From Pantoea sp. 1.19 (GTDB taxonomy: Bacteria; Pseudomonadota; Gammaproteobacteria; Enterobacterales; Enterobacteriaceae), in assembly GCF_001922585.1 (NCBI RefSeq), contig NZ_MRBS01000002.1:124001-188000 (forward strand): DNA of 64,000 bases, in the 5' to 3' direction. The notes beneath the pieces were generated by a model. The model did not search any database, had not been told where the DNA came from, and worked only from the letters and a program-made list of their open reading frames with translations. The translations under genes were made by a program, and so were the position numbers. Position 1 is the stretch's first letter. Each line of letters starts with the position of its first letter. Of the stretch, positions 47,605 to 57,370 are shown one piece after another.

Positions 47605-49305
47605 CTAGGCGGCGGCTTTTACCGCCTCCGTTTCCGGACGTTTCAGTACCGCATAGGCGAGACCCGCCACCAGCGTACCGGCGATAATCGCCAGCAGATA
47701 ACCGAGCACCGGGGTGATCGCGCCCGGGATCAGCAGCACGAAGAGACCGCCGTGCGGCGCCATCAGCTTCGCCCCCACCAGCATCGAAATGGCGCCAGTC
47801 AGCGCACCACCGACAATACAGCAGGGCAGTACGCGCATCGGATCGCGCGCCGCGAACGGAATCGCCCCTTCAGAAATAAAGCACAGCCCCAGCACCAGCG
47901 CGGCCTTTCCGCCTTCCTGCTGGCCCTTATTGAACTTCCGCCGCGCCACCAGCGTTGCCAGTCCCATTGCCAGCGGAGGCACCATACCGGCCGCCATGAT
48001 CGCCGCCATCGGGGCATAGGTTTGTGAGCTGAGCAGCCCCACGCCGAAGGCATAGGCCACTTTGTTCACCGGGCCGCCCATGTCGGTACACATCATGCCG
48101 CCGAGGATCGCCCCCAGCAGAACCGCATTCGCTGTGCCCATGTTTTGCAGCCAGTGGGTCAGGCCTTCCATGATTTTCGCGACCGGCGTACCCACCACGT
48201 AAATCATCAGCAGGCCGGTAATCAGGCTGGCCACCAGCGGAATGATCAGGATAGGCTTCAGCGCCTCCATACTCTGCGGCAGCTTCACCTTACTACTGAG
48301 GAACTTCGCCGCATAACCGGCAATAAAGCCGGCGATGATGCCCCCGAGGAAGCCGGCGTTAATGCTGGTCGCCAGCATCCCGCCGATCAGGCCCGGCGTC
48401 AGGCCCGGACGGTCAGCAATCGAGAAGGCGATAAAGCCTGCCAGCACCGGCACCATCAGCGCAAAGGCGCTACCGCCACCGATCTGCATCAGCGCGGCGG
48501 CCAGCGTGCCCTTCTCTTTAAACGCTTCAATGCCGAAGGCAAAGGAGAGCGCAATGGTCAGACCACCGGCGACCACCATCGGCAGCATGTAGGAGACCCC
48601 GGTCAGCAGGTGACGATAGGCGCCGGCGCCGCCCTGCTTGCTTTCGCTGGCGGTGTCGCTGCTGGATGCGCTGCGGCTCTCCGGCTGCCAGGGTCTGGCG
48701 TCGGCAACCGCCTTATCCAGCTCCTGCGCGGTCTTCTTCAGCGCCAGACCGGTAGAAGTACGGTACATCGGCTTCCCGGCAAACTTCGCCAGATCAACTT
48801 CGATATCCGCCGCCACGATCACCAGGTCGGCCGCGGCGATCTCTTCCGCCGTGATGGCGTTACCGGCGCCCACCGATCCGCGGGTTTCAACTTTTACCCA
48901 CCAGCCGCGTTTTTTCGCTTCGGTTTCAATCGCCTCAGCGGCCATAAACGTATGGGCCACGCCGGTCGGGCAGGCGGTGACCGCAACAATACGTTTGGCA
49001 CCGGTCGCGGCCGGGGCCGCCGGGACCGCGCTGGCGGCCGGGGCGGTCCAGAGCGCAGCCTGCGCCTGTGCCTGTTCGAGGAAGCGGTGCGGTTCCCGCA
49101 GCGCAAGGGCTATCTCGCCCTGCCACAGCGTTTTACCGCTCAGCTCCGCCGGAATATGCTGTCCGGCTACCGCTACCCGCTCGGCGTCGGCGACGCTGTC
49201 GGTAACGGTGATGCCCGCCTGGGCTGCGGCGGCGCGCAGCTGGGTAAGCGCCAGGGCCTGGGTTGCCGGCCCGAGCGACGAATCAACGATCAGCAGCGTT
49301 TTCAT
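47605..49305 (-). CDS. fruA: PTS fructose transporter subunit IIBC FruA
   Basis: Imports fructose and phosphorylates it to fructose 1-phosphate. 566 residues. An N-terminal IIB-like domain, a second IIB with the phospho-cysteine in ACPTGVAHTFMAAEA, and a IIC membrane domain of about eight segments with LIGGMLATSINAGFLGG and FISEGAIPFAARDP. E. coli FruA is 563 residues. Last gene of fruBKA, 16 bp after fruK. Confidence 0.97.
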   Translation of the reverse strand: MKTLLIVDSSLGPATQALALTQLRAAAAQAGITVTDSVADAERVAVAGQHIPAELSGKTLWQGEIALALREPHRFLEQAQAQAALWTAPAASAVPAAPAATGAKRIVAVTACPTGVAHTFMAAEAIETEAKKRGWWVKVETRGSVGAGNAITAEEIAAADLVIVAADIEVDLAKFAGKPMYRTSTGLALKKTAQELDKAVADARPWQPESRSASSSDTASESKQGGAGAYRHLLTGVSYMLPMVVAGGLTIALSFAFGIEAFKEKGTLAAALMQIGGGSAFALMVPVLAGFIAFSIADRPGLTPGLIGGMLATSINAGFLGGIIAGFIAGYAAKFLSSKVKLPQSMEALKPILIIPLVASLITGLLMIYVVGTPVAKIMEGLTHWLQNMGTANAVLLGAILGGMMCTDMGGPVNKVAYAFGVGLLSSQTYAPMAAIMAAGMVPPLAMGLATLVARRKFNKGQQEGGKAALVLGLCFISEGAIPFAARDPMRVLPCCIVGGALTGAISMLVGAKLMAPHGGLFVLLIPGAITPVLGYLLAIIAGTLVAGLAYAVLKRPETEAVKAAA

Positions 49306-49321
49306 TCTACCTCTCCTGCTG

Positions 49322-50260
49322 TTAATGAACGGGTTTCAGGTCGACGCGCGCCATCATCGCGGCCAACTGAGTACGATCGGTTACGCCAACATTGCTCTGG
49401 CTGACCGCCAGCGCGGCCACGGCGGTGGCCAGGCGTAGCGTATGCTCACTGGATTCACGCATCAGCAGACCGTAAATCAGTCCACCGACCATGGAATCAC
49501 CGGCGCCTACGGTACTGACAACCTCACAGGCCGGGGGTTTCGCCAGCCACTCACCGGAGGCATTGACCCACAGGGCTCCTTCGGCACCGAGGGAGATCAC
49601 CACGTGCGCGATACCCTGCTCGCGCAGTTGATGCGCCGCGGCAATCACCGCCTCCAGCGTCGGCAGCGGATGGCCAGCCCAGATTTCCAGTTCGCGCCGG
49701 TTAGGCTTCACCAGCCAGGGCGCAGCTTTTAATCCGGCGACCAGCGCCTCGCGGCTGCTGTCGAAAATGATGCACGGGCACTGGCTACGCAGCTGGGTCA
49801 TCCACGCGGTGAAGGCCTCCGGCGCCACGCCGCTCGGCAGACTGCCGCTGACGCAGACCATATCAAACTGCCCCAGCCAGCTGAGAGAGTCGGCGCTGAA
49901 GCGCTCCCACTCCTGCTCGCTAACCTGAAAACCGGAGAAATTCAGGTCGGTCACTTCGCCATCTTTCTCTGTCAGCTTGACGTTAATCCGGGTGCGTCCC
50001 GGCACGACCTGAAAGCGGTTAGCGATGCCCAGCTCGCTGAACAGCTGCTGAAACCCCTCCTGGTTATCGCGGCCAAGAAAGCCGCCGACGGTGACGTCAA
50101 TGCCGAGATCTTTCAGCACCTTCGCCACATTAATTCCCTTGCCCGCGGCGTGCAGGCCGGTGGTTTTCACCAGATTCACTTCGCCGCGCTCAATGTCCGG
50201 GGTATAGCCCACCAGATCGTAAGCCGGGTTCAGGGTGATGGTGGCGACGCGTCTGCTCAT
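49322..50260 (-). CDS. fruK: 1-phosphofructokinase FruK
   Basis: Phosphorylates fructose 1-phosphate to fructose 1,6-bisphosphate with ATP. 312 residues, as in E. coli. PfkB-family signatures: [16 protein letters not shown] and the C-terminal [16 protein letters not shown] (catalytic Asp). It overlaps fruB by four bases. FruK also interacts with Cra and its ligand in E. coli. Confidence 0.97.
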   Translation of the reverse strand: MSRRVATITLNPAYDLVGYTPDIERGEVNLVKTTGLHAAGKGINVAKVLKDLGIDVTVGGFLGRDNQEGFQQLFSELGIANRFQVVPGRTRINVKLTEKDGEVTDLNFSGFQVSEQEWERFSADSLSWLGQFDMVCVSGSLPSGVAPEAFTAWMTQLRSQCPCIIFDSSREALVAGLKAAPWLVKPNRRELEIWAGHPLPTLEAVIAAAHQLREQGIAHVVISLGAEGALWVNASGEWLAKPPACEVVSTVGAGDSMVGGLIYGLLMRESSEHTLRLATAVAALAVSQSNVGVTDRTQLAAMMARVDLKPVH

Positions 50261-51390
50261 GCTGCCCCCTCACCGAGGCCGGCATTAATGGCCTCACCGA
50301 TGGCATCCAGCGCCTGCTGCGCATCACTGCCGCTGGCGGTGAAACGCAGCCGGTGGCCTTTTTTCACCCCCAGCGCCACCACTTTCATCAGGCTGCGGCC
50401 GTTGGCCGGCTTACCGCTACCATCGAGGTTGGTGACAGTGATTTCACTCTGGAATTGTTTAATCACCGTCACCAGCGCGGTGCCCGGGCGGGCGTGCAGG
50501 CCGTGCTCATTGCGGATAGTGTATTCGGCAGTCAGCACGTCAGCGGACTCGGCCACTTCGCTGGTCAACAGCGCCAGCACCCCGGAGGCATCGGCGCTAA
50601 GCAGGCGTTTGGCCTGGCTGGTCATCAGCAACCCGCTGAGGTAGTTCAGGACGCTCTCCGGCTGAGAATCGATCATCGCGACGGTTATCAGCAGGGCGGC
50701 CTGCTCGCCGTCCACGGTGAAGGGCACCGCGGCGCGGCTGACCGCCACGGCGTTGCCAAGATTGCCGTTGGCGCTATCGCTCAGCCAAACGCCCTGCCCC
50801 AGATTGAGAGGAGGCTGGCCCACTACGCTGCTGACGAACTGACCATCCACCGCGCCCGCCTGCTGCAGGCGGCCGGCGTTAATCGCCTGCAGAGTCAGCA
50901 GATCGCTGGCCGGCACATCCACGGTGATCAGTGACGCGTCAAACTGCAGTTCGGCAGCCTGCTTTTCGCCCATCAGCAGGCTGCGCAGCGTGTCGGCAGA
51001 GGAGGTGGTCTTGAGCTGTTCGGCCACGCCGTCATCGCTCAGCACGTGGGTCAGCTGACGCAGCAGCGCGAGGTGTTCGTCCGATTTCGCGGCAATGCCG
51101 ATCACCACGTAAGCGGTTTGGTCTTCGCCCCAGGCAACGCCCTGCGGGAACTGAAACACCTGAACCCCGGTGTTCAGCACCAGGTCACGGGTATCGGTGG
51201 TACCGTGGGGAATGGCAATACCATTGCCCAGATAGGTGGAGGTTTGCTGCTCGCGGGCGAGCATGCCGTTGACGTACCCTTCGGCAACGTTGCCGGCGGC
51301 GGTCAGCGCCGCGGCCACCTCACGGATGGCCGACGTCTTATCGCTGGCCTGACTATTCAGGTGAATAGCATTGAGATCAAGCTGGAACAT
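50257..51390 (-). CDS. fruB: PTS fructose diphosphoryl transfer protein FruB (EIIA-M-HPr)
   Basis: Carries phosphate from EI to FruA. 377 residues. The EIIA domain at the N-terminus has phospho-His H62 in [10 protein letters not shown]; the central M domain follows; the C-terminal FPr (HPr-like) domain has H299 in [11 protein letters not shown], the same position as in E. coli. Start at 51390 follows GAGGAGA. The promoter region holds two Cra operators. Confidence 0.97.
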   Translation of the reverse strand: MFQLDLNAIHLNSQASDKTSAIREVAAALTAAGNVAEGYVNGMLAREQQTSTYLGNGIAIPHGTTDTRDLVLNTGVQVFQFPQGVAWGEDQTAYVVIGIAAKSDEHLALLRQLTHVLSDDGVAEQLKTTSSADTLRSLLMGEKQAAELQFDASLITVDVPASDLLTLQAINAGRLQQAGAVDGQFVSSVVGQPPLNLGQGVWLSDSANGNLGNAVAVSRAAVPFTVDGEQAALLITVAMIDSQPESVLNYLSGLLMTSQAKRLLSADASGVLALLTSEVAESADVLTAEYTIRNEHGLHARPGTALVTVIKQFQSEITVTNLDGSGKPANGRSLMKVVALGVKKGHRLRFTASGSDAQQALDAIGEAINAGLGEGAA

Positions 51391-51410
51391 AATTCTCCTC
51401 TCCGCTGATA

Positions 51411-51422
51411 TGAATCGTTTCA
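51411..51422. promoter_or_regulatory. Cra (FruR) operator O1 of fruB
   Basis: TGAATCGTTTCA, 21 bp before the fruB start, a close match to the Cra consensus TGAATCGATTCA. It covers the leader, so binding would block the promoter or elongation. Confidence 0.85.
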
Positions 51423-51478
51423 GCGTGATCGCGCATGCGCTCGCGCGATGCGCGGCGTGCCGCCTGTCAGGAGAACGC

Positions 51479-51490
51479 TGAAACGTTTCA
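51479..51490. promoter_or_regulatory. Cra (FruR) operator O2 of fruB
   Basis: TGAAACGTTTCA in context GCTGAAACGTTTCAAG, a perfect palindrome identical to the strong Cra site. Two operators 68 bp apart at fruB also occur in E. coli; D-fructose 1-phosphate relieves repression. Confidence 0.9.
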
Positions 51491-51772
51491 AGTATTGTGA
51501 CTGACTCACCGTCAATCTGACAAGTTTTGTCCGGTCTGGCATCACAAATCTTTGACCTCACGCACACTTGCGTCGCCAGAACGGCGATTTTTCCGCCGCT
51601 AAGCTGAACGCGCTGACGCGGCGGAAAGACGCAGGCGCTGATGCGATACGGGCCCTGAGAGAGGATAAAAAGTGCGTTTTTCACCTCGTAACCGGCCCTT
51701 TGCCGCGCGGGTGGCTGCCAGGCCAGCGCTATCCGGCGTACACTGCCCTCTTTTTACGCATCCCGGATAACC
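51491..51772. other. Remainder of the fruB-setB divergent region
   Basis: Contains the promoter regions of fruB and setB. An AT-rich patch around 51530 and a GGATAACC before setB are the only landmarks I see; no gene. Confidence 0.4.
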
Positions 51773-52975
51773 ATGTCTCTGCCGCTGGCGCAATGGCGCC
51801 GCCTCGATCGCCCCTCGCTGGCCTTTCTGCTGGTCGCCTTTTTTTCCGGCGTCGCCGGCTCGCTACAAATCCCCACCCTCAGCCTGTTTCTCAGCAGCGA
51901 GGTGCAGGTGCGCCCGCTGCTGGTCGGCCTGTTTTTTACCGTTAATGCGCTGATGGGTATTGCCGTGAGCCAGCTGCTGGCGCGCGGTTCGGATCGCCGC
52001 GGCGATCGCAAGCGCCTGATCTTTTTCTGTCTGCTGCTGGCGATGCTGGCCAGTCTGCTGTTCGCCTTTAACCGCGACTATCTGGTGCTCCTGCTGCCGG
52101 GCGTGCTGCTCGCCAGCCTCGGCAGCGCCGCCACGCCGCAGCTGTTTGCCCTCGCGCGCGAACACGCGGACGGCCGCGGCCGCGGCAACGTGATGTTCAG
52201 CTCAGTGCTGCGCGCGCAGATCTCGCTGGCGTGGGTCATTGGCCCACCGCTGGCGTTTGCGATCGCCATGCGTTTCGGCTTCACCGCCCTCTACCTGCTG
52301 GCGGCGGTCACTTTTTTGCTCTGCGCGCTGCTGGTCGCCGCCGGCCTGCCGTCAATGCCGAAAACGCCGCTGCCCTCCACGCCGCCGCTGCAGGCCCCGC
52401 GCCATCAGCGCCGCGCCGTGCTGCGTCTGTTTATCAGCTGCGTGCTGATGTGGTCCTGTAACGGCCTCTACCTGATTGTGATGCCGCTGTACGTAACCCA
52501 GCAGCTGCAGCTGCCGGAGAAGCTGGCCGGCCTGATGATTGGCCTCGCGGCCGGGCTGGAAATTCCGGTGATGCTGATCGCCGGCGCGCTGGCCGCCCGG
52601 GTGGGTCTGCGGCGACTGATGCGCACGGCGGTGGCCAGCGGGATCCTGTTCTACGCCGGGATGCTGCTTACCGATACGGTTTTGCCGCTGCTGCTGCTGC
52701 AGCTGCTCAATGCGGTATTTATCGGCATTCTGGCCGGGATTGGTATGATCTATTTTCAGGACTTCATGCCGGGTCAGGCCGGGGCCGCTACGACGCTGTT
52801 TAGCAATACCAGCCGGCTGGGTTGGGTGGTGTCCGGCTCGCTGGCCGGCAGCGTCGCCGAAGTAGGGGGCTATCACGCCACCTTCTGGCTGGCGCTGGCG
52901 ATGAGCGTGGCCACCCTGTTTTTCCTGTGGCGGCTAAAAGAACCGTCGCCGCCCTCTCCTTCTGCGCTTTCCTGA
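51773..52975 (+). CDS. setB: Sugar efflux transporter SetB
   Basis: MFS exporter of the SET family, 400 residues with twelve membrane segments. AFLLVAFFSGVAGSLQIPTLSLFL, GSDRRGDRKRLIFFCLLLAM, LASLGSAATPQLFALAREHADG and VMFSSVLRAQISLAWVIGPPLA match E. coli SetB. SetB can export lactose, glucose and IPTG in vitro. Divergent from fruB, as in E. coli. The ATG at 51773 has a weak ribosome site (GGATAACC). Confidence 0.93.
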   Translation: MSLPLAQWRRLDRPSLAFLLVAFFSGVAGSLQIPTLSLFLSSEVQVRPLLVGLFFTVNALMGIAVSQLLARGSDRRGDRKRLIFFCLLLAMLASLLFAFNRDYLVLLLPGVLLASLGSAATPQLFALAREHADGRGRGNVMFSSVLRAQISLAWVIGPPLAFAIAMRFGFTALYLLAAVTFLLCALLVAAGLPSMPKTPLPSTPPLQAPRHQRRAVLRLFISCVLMWSCNGLYLIVMPLYVTQQLQLPEKLAGLMIGLAAGLEIPVMLIAGALAARVGLRRLMRTAVASGILFYAGMLLTDTVLPLLLLQLLNAVFIGILAGIGMIYFQDFMPGQAGAATTLFSNTSRLGWVVSGSLAGSVAEVGGYHATFWLALAMSVATLFFLWRLKEPSPPSPSALS

Positions 52976-52986
52976 GGGCGGGCGCC

Positions 52987-53241
52987 TCAGGGTGCCGTGA
53001 GCTGCTCAAGCTGCAGCAGCCAGACCATGGCCTGCTCGCGGTGCGCACCGCACATCTCAGCCGAAGGTTGCAGGCTGGCGCAGACCGCCGGACGCGACGG
53101 ATGCCCAAACAGCAGGCAGCGGCTGTCGTCGCCCAGCTGAACGCAACGGGTATTGGCCGGCTTGCCCTGTGGCATGCCCGGTATGGCGGAAGAGATTGAC
53201 GGTGCGGTGCAACAGGCACCGCACCCGCTGCGGCATTCCAT
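52987..53241 (-). CDS. yeiW: YeiW, YkgJ-type cysteine-cluster protein
   Basis: 84 residues, as in E. coli YeiW. The CxxxCGxCC cluster (C3, C7, C10, C11) plus later cysteines CL..RP..C and EMCG form a likely zinc or iron-sulfur site (YkgJ/CxxCxxCC family). Function unknown. The ATG at 53241 begins [14 protein letters not shown]. Divergent from yeiP. Confidence 0.92.
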   Translation of the reverse strand: MECRSGCGACCTAPSISSAIPGMPQGKPANTRCVQLGDDSRCLLFGHPSRPAVCASLQPSAEMCGAHREQAMVWLLQLEQLTAP

Positions 53242-53362
53242 TGGATGCCCCCGAATGAGAGAAACTGGCACACAGGCTAACAGCATTTTATCTCTTCTGC
53301 TTGCCACAATTTTCACGGACGAGTAACGTGTCGCCACACGGTTGCCGCGAGGGGAAATACGC

Positions 53363-53935
53363 ATGCCAAAAGCGAACGAGATTAAGAAGGGTATGGCCAT
53401 CAGTTATAACGGTAAGTTATTGATGGTTAAAGATATTGACATTCAGAGCCCGAGTGCTCGCGGAGCGGCCACGCTGTACAAAATGCGCTTTACCGACGTG
53501 CGCACCGGGATGAAGGTAGAAGAGCGTTTTAAAGGCGATGATCTGCTCGAGACGGTCCAGTTGAGCCGTCGGGCAGTGACGTTCTCTTACCTTGACGGCG
53601 ATGAGTACGTCTTTATGGATGAGGAAGATTATACCCCTTACAGCTTTAAAGCGGCGCAGATTGAAGAGGAACTGCTGTTTATTCCTGAAGGCGGTATTCC
53701 AGGTATGCAGGTGCTGACCATGGAGGGACAGGTGCTGGCGCTGGAACTGCCGCAAACCGTGGATATGGAGATTGTCGATACCGCCCCCGGAATCAAGGGC
53801 GCGTCGGCCAGCGCGCGAACCAAGCCGGCGGGCATGAGCACCGGGCTGGTCATTCAAGTACCGGAATACCTGAGCAGCGGCGACCGTATTCGTATTCACG
53901 TGCCGGAGCGCCGCTACATGGGCCGCGCCGAGTAA
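53363..53935 (+). CDS. yeiP: Elongation factor P-like protein EfpL (YeiP)
   Basis: Three-domain EF-P paralogue, 190 residues as in E. coli. It rescues ribosomes stalled on proline and other problematic pairs. R33 sits in the tip loop (SPSARGAA) where canonical EF-P has a modified lysine; that arginine is the family hallmark. The ATG at 53363 follows GGGGAAAT. It has its usual neighbour yeiR two genes on, with a small secreted protein gene intervening. Confidence 0.96.
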   Translation: MPKANEIKKGMAISYNGKLLMVKDIDIQSPSARGAATLYKMRFTDVRTGMKVEERFKGDDLLETVQLSRRAVTFSYLDGDEYVFMDEEDYTPYSFKAAQIEEELLFIPEGGIPGMQVLTMEGQVLALELPQTVDMEIVDTAPGIKGASASARTKPAGMSTGLVIQVPEYLSSGDRIRIHVPERRYMGRAE

Positions 53936-53975
53936 TTCCCAAGGCGGGCCGGTGATGTCCTGCCCGGTCCACGCG

Positions 53976-54293
53976 TCAGCGGTAGTTGACGGTAAGGACG
54001 CCGAGGCGCTGCTGCGCATCCAGCCAGCGCAGGCGGGCATCGCCAATCGACAGCGGAAGGGTCTGGGCCGTGCGCGCATCGAGCAGCAGCGTTTTGCTGA
54101 CCGGTGTGCCCTGGTGATAGCAGGTGGAAATCAGCTGCTGTTGCCGTGACTGAAACTCGCAGGGGGATTCCACCACGGTGCCGACAAAAGTAATGGTGCC
54201 GGATGCCGCGGGGGCCGCACGGTGCTCTGCGGCGCTGAAGGTCGTCCATGAGGTAAGAAGCACCCCCAACATCGCCGGGAAATATGCCTTCAT
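53976..54293 (-). CDS. Small secreted protein with fimbrial-like strand
   Basis: 105 residues. A signal peptide (KAYFPAMLGVLLTSWTTFSAA) is followed by a short acidic stretch and SGTITFVGTVVESPCEF, which resembles the first strand and disulfide region of type 1 pilins. Two cysteines (C.EF...STCYH) could form a disulfide. It is too short for a full pilin and no chaperone or usher gene is nearby. Antisense to the yeiP-yeiR gap. Not present in E. coli at this place. Function unknown. Confidence 0.6.
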   Translation of the reverse strand: MKAYFPAMLGVLLTSWTTFSAAEHRAAPAASGTITFVGTVVESPCEFQSRQQQLISTCYHQGTPVSKTLLLDARTAQTLPLSIGDARLRWLDAQQRLGVLTVNYR

Positions 54294-54397
54294 CTGAACC
54301 TCACTGAGCAAATCTTACGGATGTAATCGATGCGTTACTTATCGACGGATTACTCTTACACTTTAGTTCAATCATTTCAGTTATCGCGGAATAGACG

Positions 54398-55387
54398 ATG
54401 ACCTACGTCAACCTGGTGACCGGTTTTCTTGGCAGCGGTAAGACCACCACGCTGCGCCACCTGCTGGCCCACAAGCCTGCCGGAGCGCGCTGGGGGGTGC
54501 TGGTTAATGAGTTCGGTGAGGTGGGTATTGATGGCGCACTGCTGGCAGAACAGGGGGCGGTGCTGAAAGAGATCCCAGGCGGCTGCATGTGCTGCGTGAA
54601 CGGCCTGCCCATGCAGGTAGGGCTGAATATGCTGCTAAAACAGCACCGTCTCGATCGCTTGCTGATCGAGCCGAGCGGCCTGGGGCATCCTAAACAGATT
54701 CTGGCGATGCTAAACGCGGAGAGCTATCGCCCCTGGCTGACGCCCCAGGCCGCACTCTGCGTGCTGGATGCCCGCCAGCTGAGCGATCCGCGGACGGTGA
54801 ACAATGAAAACTTTCGCGATCAGCTGGCCTGCGCCGATATCCTGATTGCCAATAAGCAGGATTGCGCCGATGCGGCCGCACGCCGGGCGCTGGCGCACTG
54901 GTATCAGCACGCCGGCGAGGGCCGCCTGCTGGTGGAAACTGCGCACGGCGCGATCGATGCGCAACTGCTGATGCAGCCGCGGCGCCGGCAGCGGCCGCTG
55001 CCAACCCCGGTGCACCATCACGCGCCGCCGGATGGCCTGCCCTCGGTGCTGCGCGCCCTGCAGCTGGGTGCACAGCAGCCCTGGCGTCGCGCCCGCAGCG
55101 AAGGACAGGGCTACGTCTCCTGCGGTTGGATCTTTGAACCGGATACCCTGTTTGATCGCGCCGCCGTGCTGGCATGGATCCGCGCGGCTCCGGTCGGTCG
55201 GGCTAAAGGCGTACTGCGCACGCCGGAAGGGATGCTGATGGTCAATCGCCAGGGCGACGACCTGAACGTGGAACTCCGTCAGGCGGCAGCGGAAGAGAGC
55301 CGTATCGCGCTGATTCATCACGGCGAGGCGCCGTGGAACCGCCTGCAGGCGGAGCTGTTGAAACTTCGTTTAACTCACCTGGCGTAG
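54398..55387 (+). CDS. yeiR: Zinc-binding GTPase YeiR (COG0523)
   Basis: G3E-family GTPase of 329 residues thought to insert or manage metals. Walker A GFLGSGKT at 9-16; the metal motif CMCC (C63, C65, C66) following GGC; NKQD specificity motif; and a C-terminal CobW_C domain. E. coli YeiR binds zinc. I saw no clear Zur box upstream. Followed 33 bp on by lpxT. Confidence 0.95.
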   Translation: MTYVNLVTGFLGSGKTTTLRHLLAHKPAGARWGVLVNEFGEVGIDGALLAEQGAVLKEIPGGCMCCVNGLPMQVGLNMLLKQHRLDRLLIEPSGLGHPKQILAMLNAESYRPWLTPQAALCVLDARQLSDPRTVNNENFRDQLACADILIANKQDCADAAARRALAHWYQHAGEGRLLVETAHGAIDAQLLMQPRRRQRPLPTPVHHHAPPDGLPSVLRALQLGAQQPWRRARSEGQGYVSCGWIFEPDTLFDRAAVLAWIRAAPVGRAKGVLRTPEGMLMVNRQGDDLNVELRQAAAEESRIALIHHGEAPWNRLQAELLKLRLTHLA

Positions 55388-55420
55388 ACTACGCCGTTAT
55401 TTTTTTTTGCTGGATAGATT

Positions 55421-56125
55421 ATGACGCGCACACGACTGCCACTGATCCTCTTTTGTAATGCGTTGGGCCTGGCCCTGTTCCTTTCCTGGTATCTGCCCGC
55501 CAGGCACGGCTTCTGGTTCACCATCGACTCCGGCATCTTTTTCTGGTTTAACCACCACATTGTGACCAATAAAGCGCTGCTGTGGCTGGTGGCGATCACC
55601 AACTATCGCGCTTTTGACAGCATCTCGCTGGTGGCAATGGGAGCGCTCTACTACAGCTTTTGGCGCAAAGAGACCCCGCAGGGGCGCCGCCGCATGCTGG
55701 TGATAGGCTTCGTGATGCTGCTGACCGCCGTGGTCCTGAACCAGCTGGCGCATCTGCTTCCGGTTAGCCACCCCAGCCCGACGCTGACCTTTGAGAACGT
55801 GCATCGGGTGGCCGACCTCACCGGCATCAAAGCAAAAGACGCCTCGGCCAACAGTTTCCCCGGCGATCACGGTATGATGCTGCTGATCTTCGCCTGCTTT
55901 ATGTGGCGCTATTTTGGCGGTCGGGCATTTGCCATTGCGCTGGTGATTGCCGTGTGCTTTGCCCTGCCGCGCGTGATGATTGGTGCCCACTGGTTTACCG
56001 ATATTGCCGTCGGCTCGCTGTCGGTCGTGCTCATTGGTAACAGCTGGTGGCTATTAACGCCGGCCAGCGATCGGGTCATTGACGGGCTCAATCGCGCCCT
56101 GCCCGGTCCGTATAAACCAGACTGA
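55421..56125 (+). CDS. lpxT: Lipid A phosphotransferase LpxT (YeiU)
   Basis: Inner-membrane PAP2-family enzyme that transfers a phosphate from undecaprenyl pyrophosphate to the 1-phosphate of lipid A. 234 residues, five to six membrane segments. Motifs: VSHPSPT (motif 1), NSFPGDHGMMLL (motif 2) and PRVMIGAHWFTDI (motif 3). Ends at a strong terminator. Confidence 0.95.
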   Translation: MTRTRLPLILFCNALGLALFLSWYLPARHGFWFTIDSGIFFWFNHHIVTNKALLWLVAITNYRAFDSISLVAMGALYYSFWRKETPQGRRRMLVIGFVMLLTAVVLNQLAHLLPVSHPSPTLTFENVHRVADLTGIKAKDASANSFPGDHGMMLLIFACFMWRYFGGRAFAIALVIAVCFALPRVMIGAHWFTDIAVGSLSVVLIGNSWWLLTPASDRVIDGLNRALPGPYKPD

Positions 56126-56132
56126 ATCCAAC

Positions 56133-56156
56133 GCCGACCTGAGGGTCGGCTTTTTT
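56133..56156 (+). terminator. Intrinsic terminator of lpxT
   Basis: GCCGACC-TGAG-GGTCGGC followed by six T residues, seven bases after the lpxT stop. Confidence 0.92.
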
Positions 56157-56554
56157 ATGGGGTATTTCAGGTAACGACGGCAAAATAATTAGGCAGCTTA
56201 TCAATAGCCCATCAAGAAAAAAATACGATGGCCCGGTGAGCAATAACGGCAGCATGCCGACCGCCGCCGATTGCGACGCTCCCGTGCCTGCCCCGTGCCC
56301 GCTGAATCGCCCGTCGCGAACCCGCAGCCATCCCGTCGTGATACCCCGCTGATTCACATCAAAAAAAGCAATAAAAAAGCAGAAAAAAACCCTACCCAAG
56401 CGCCAGCGAATCCGGTAACCTCGTTTCCAGCCCCTGTTTCAGGCCAACAATTACCATTAATTGCCAGATTACCGTGCGCATTCACACAATTTAGCAATTA
56501 AAAAATTGTTTCCCGTCAGGTGTGCCATTACTCTCATTGCGTTTTGCTCAATCA

Positions 56555-56571
56555 TAACGACAGCGTCGTTA
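56555..56571. repeat. Inverted repeat in the mepS leader
   Basis: TAACGAC-AGC-GTCGTTA, perfect 7-base arms, 26 bp before the mepS start. It could be a leader hairpin or operator. Confidence 0.4.
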
Positions 56572-56596
56572 AGGACCTCAAGGGATAACAAACAAC

Positions 56597-57169
56597 ATGG
56601 TCAGGTCTCAACCAATACTGAGATACATCCTGCGGGCACTCCCCGCCGTCGCCCTGGCGACACTGCTTTCGGCCTGTAGCACCACCGGCAACCGCGAAGC
56701 GCACACTGAGACCCATGCAGTAAACCACCAGAATGGTTTTTTACTTCAAGCGTCTCAGGATGAATTTGAACAGATGGTACAAAACGTGGATATTAAATCC
56801 CGTTTAATGGAGCAGTACGCGGACTGGAAAGGCGTTCGCTATCGCCTTGGTGGCACCACCAAGCGCGGCATCGACTGCTCCGCTTTTGTGCAGAACACCT
56901 TCCGTGAGCAGTTTGGTCTTGATCTACCGCGTTCAACGTCAGAGCAGCAGGACAGCGGCCGCAGTATTCAGCGCAGTAAGCTGCGTCCCGGCGATCTGGT
57001 TCTGTTTCGCGCCGGTTCGACCGGTCGCCACGTGGGCATTTACCTCGGCAATGATAACTTTGTCCATGCCTCAACCAGCAGCGGCGTGATGATTTCTAAT
57101 CTGAACGAAAGCTACTGGAAAAATCGCTATCGCGAAGCGCGTCGCGTTCTGAGCCGCACGCAAAGCTAA
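56597..57169 (+). CDS. mepS: Murein DD-endopeptidase MepS (Spr)
   Basis: Outer-membrane lipoprotein that cuts D-Ala-mDap cross-links so that new murein can be inserted. 190 residues. Signal with lipobox SAC (C27). The NlpC/P60 catalytic set is C94, H145 and H157, matching E. coli after allowing for the signal. Degraded by Prc with NlpI in E. coli. Ends at a bidirectional terminator. Confidence 0.96.
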   Translation: MVRSQPILRYILRALPAVALATLLSACSTTGNREAHTETHAVNHQNGFLLQASQDEFEQMVQNVDIKSRLMEQYADWKGVRYRLGGTTKRGIDCSAFVQNTFREQFGLDLPRSTSEQQDSGRSIQRSKLRPGDLVLFRAGSTGRHVGIYLGNDNFVHASTSSGVMISNLNESYWKNRYREARRVLSRTQS

Positions 57170-57201
57170 CCCTTTTCCCTGGGGTCCGCACTACGAGAGT
57201 C

Positions 57202-57233
57202 AAAAAAACGCTGCCGCGGCAGCGTTTTTTTTT
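57202..57233. terminator. Bidirectional intrinsic terminator after mepS
   Basis: ACGCTGC-CGCG-GCAGCGT, a perfect palindrome, with seven A residues before and nine T residues after. Works on both strands. Confidence 0.93.
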
Positions 57234-57370
57234 GTCCGTTGGTCCGCCGGAAATAAAAGCGTTTCGCTATCAGAAATAGAGAGACAGCGCAGGCTGACAG
57301 GGTATATGCTGCCGTCACCTTGACCTTATCTGGCCTGTTCCGCCTCCGGCAACGCGCAGGAGAATCAGTG

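Larger units (their letters stand above)
56126..56596. other. lpxT-mepS intergenic region
   Basis: About 470 bp. It holds the lpxT terminator, an A-rich tract at 56360-56400, and a leader with a 7-base inverted repeat at 56555-56571. Small frames are present but none is convincing. mepS has a long leader in E. coli too. Confidence 0.45.

Noticed and set aside
48145-49404. 419-codon forward frame
   Set aside because: Antisense to fruA; no family features.
54294-54397. Zur box search upstream of yeiR
   Set aside because: Segments with GTAATC and GATTAC form a loose inverted repeat but do not match the Zur consensus.
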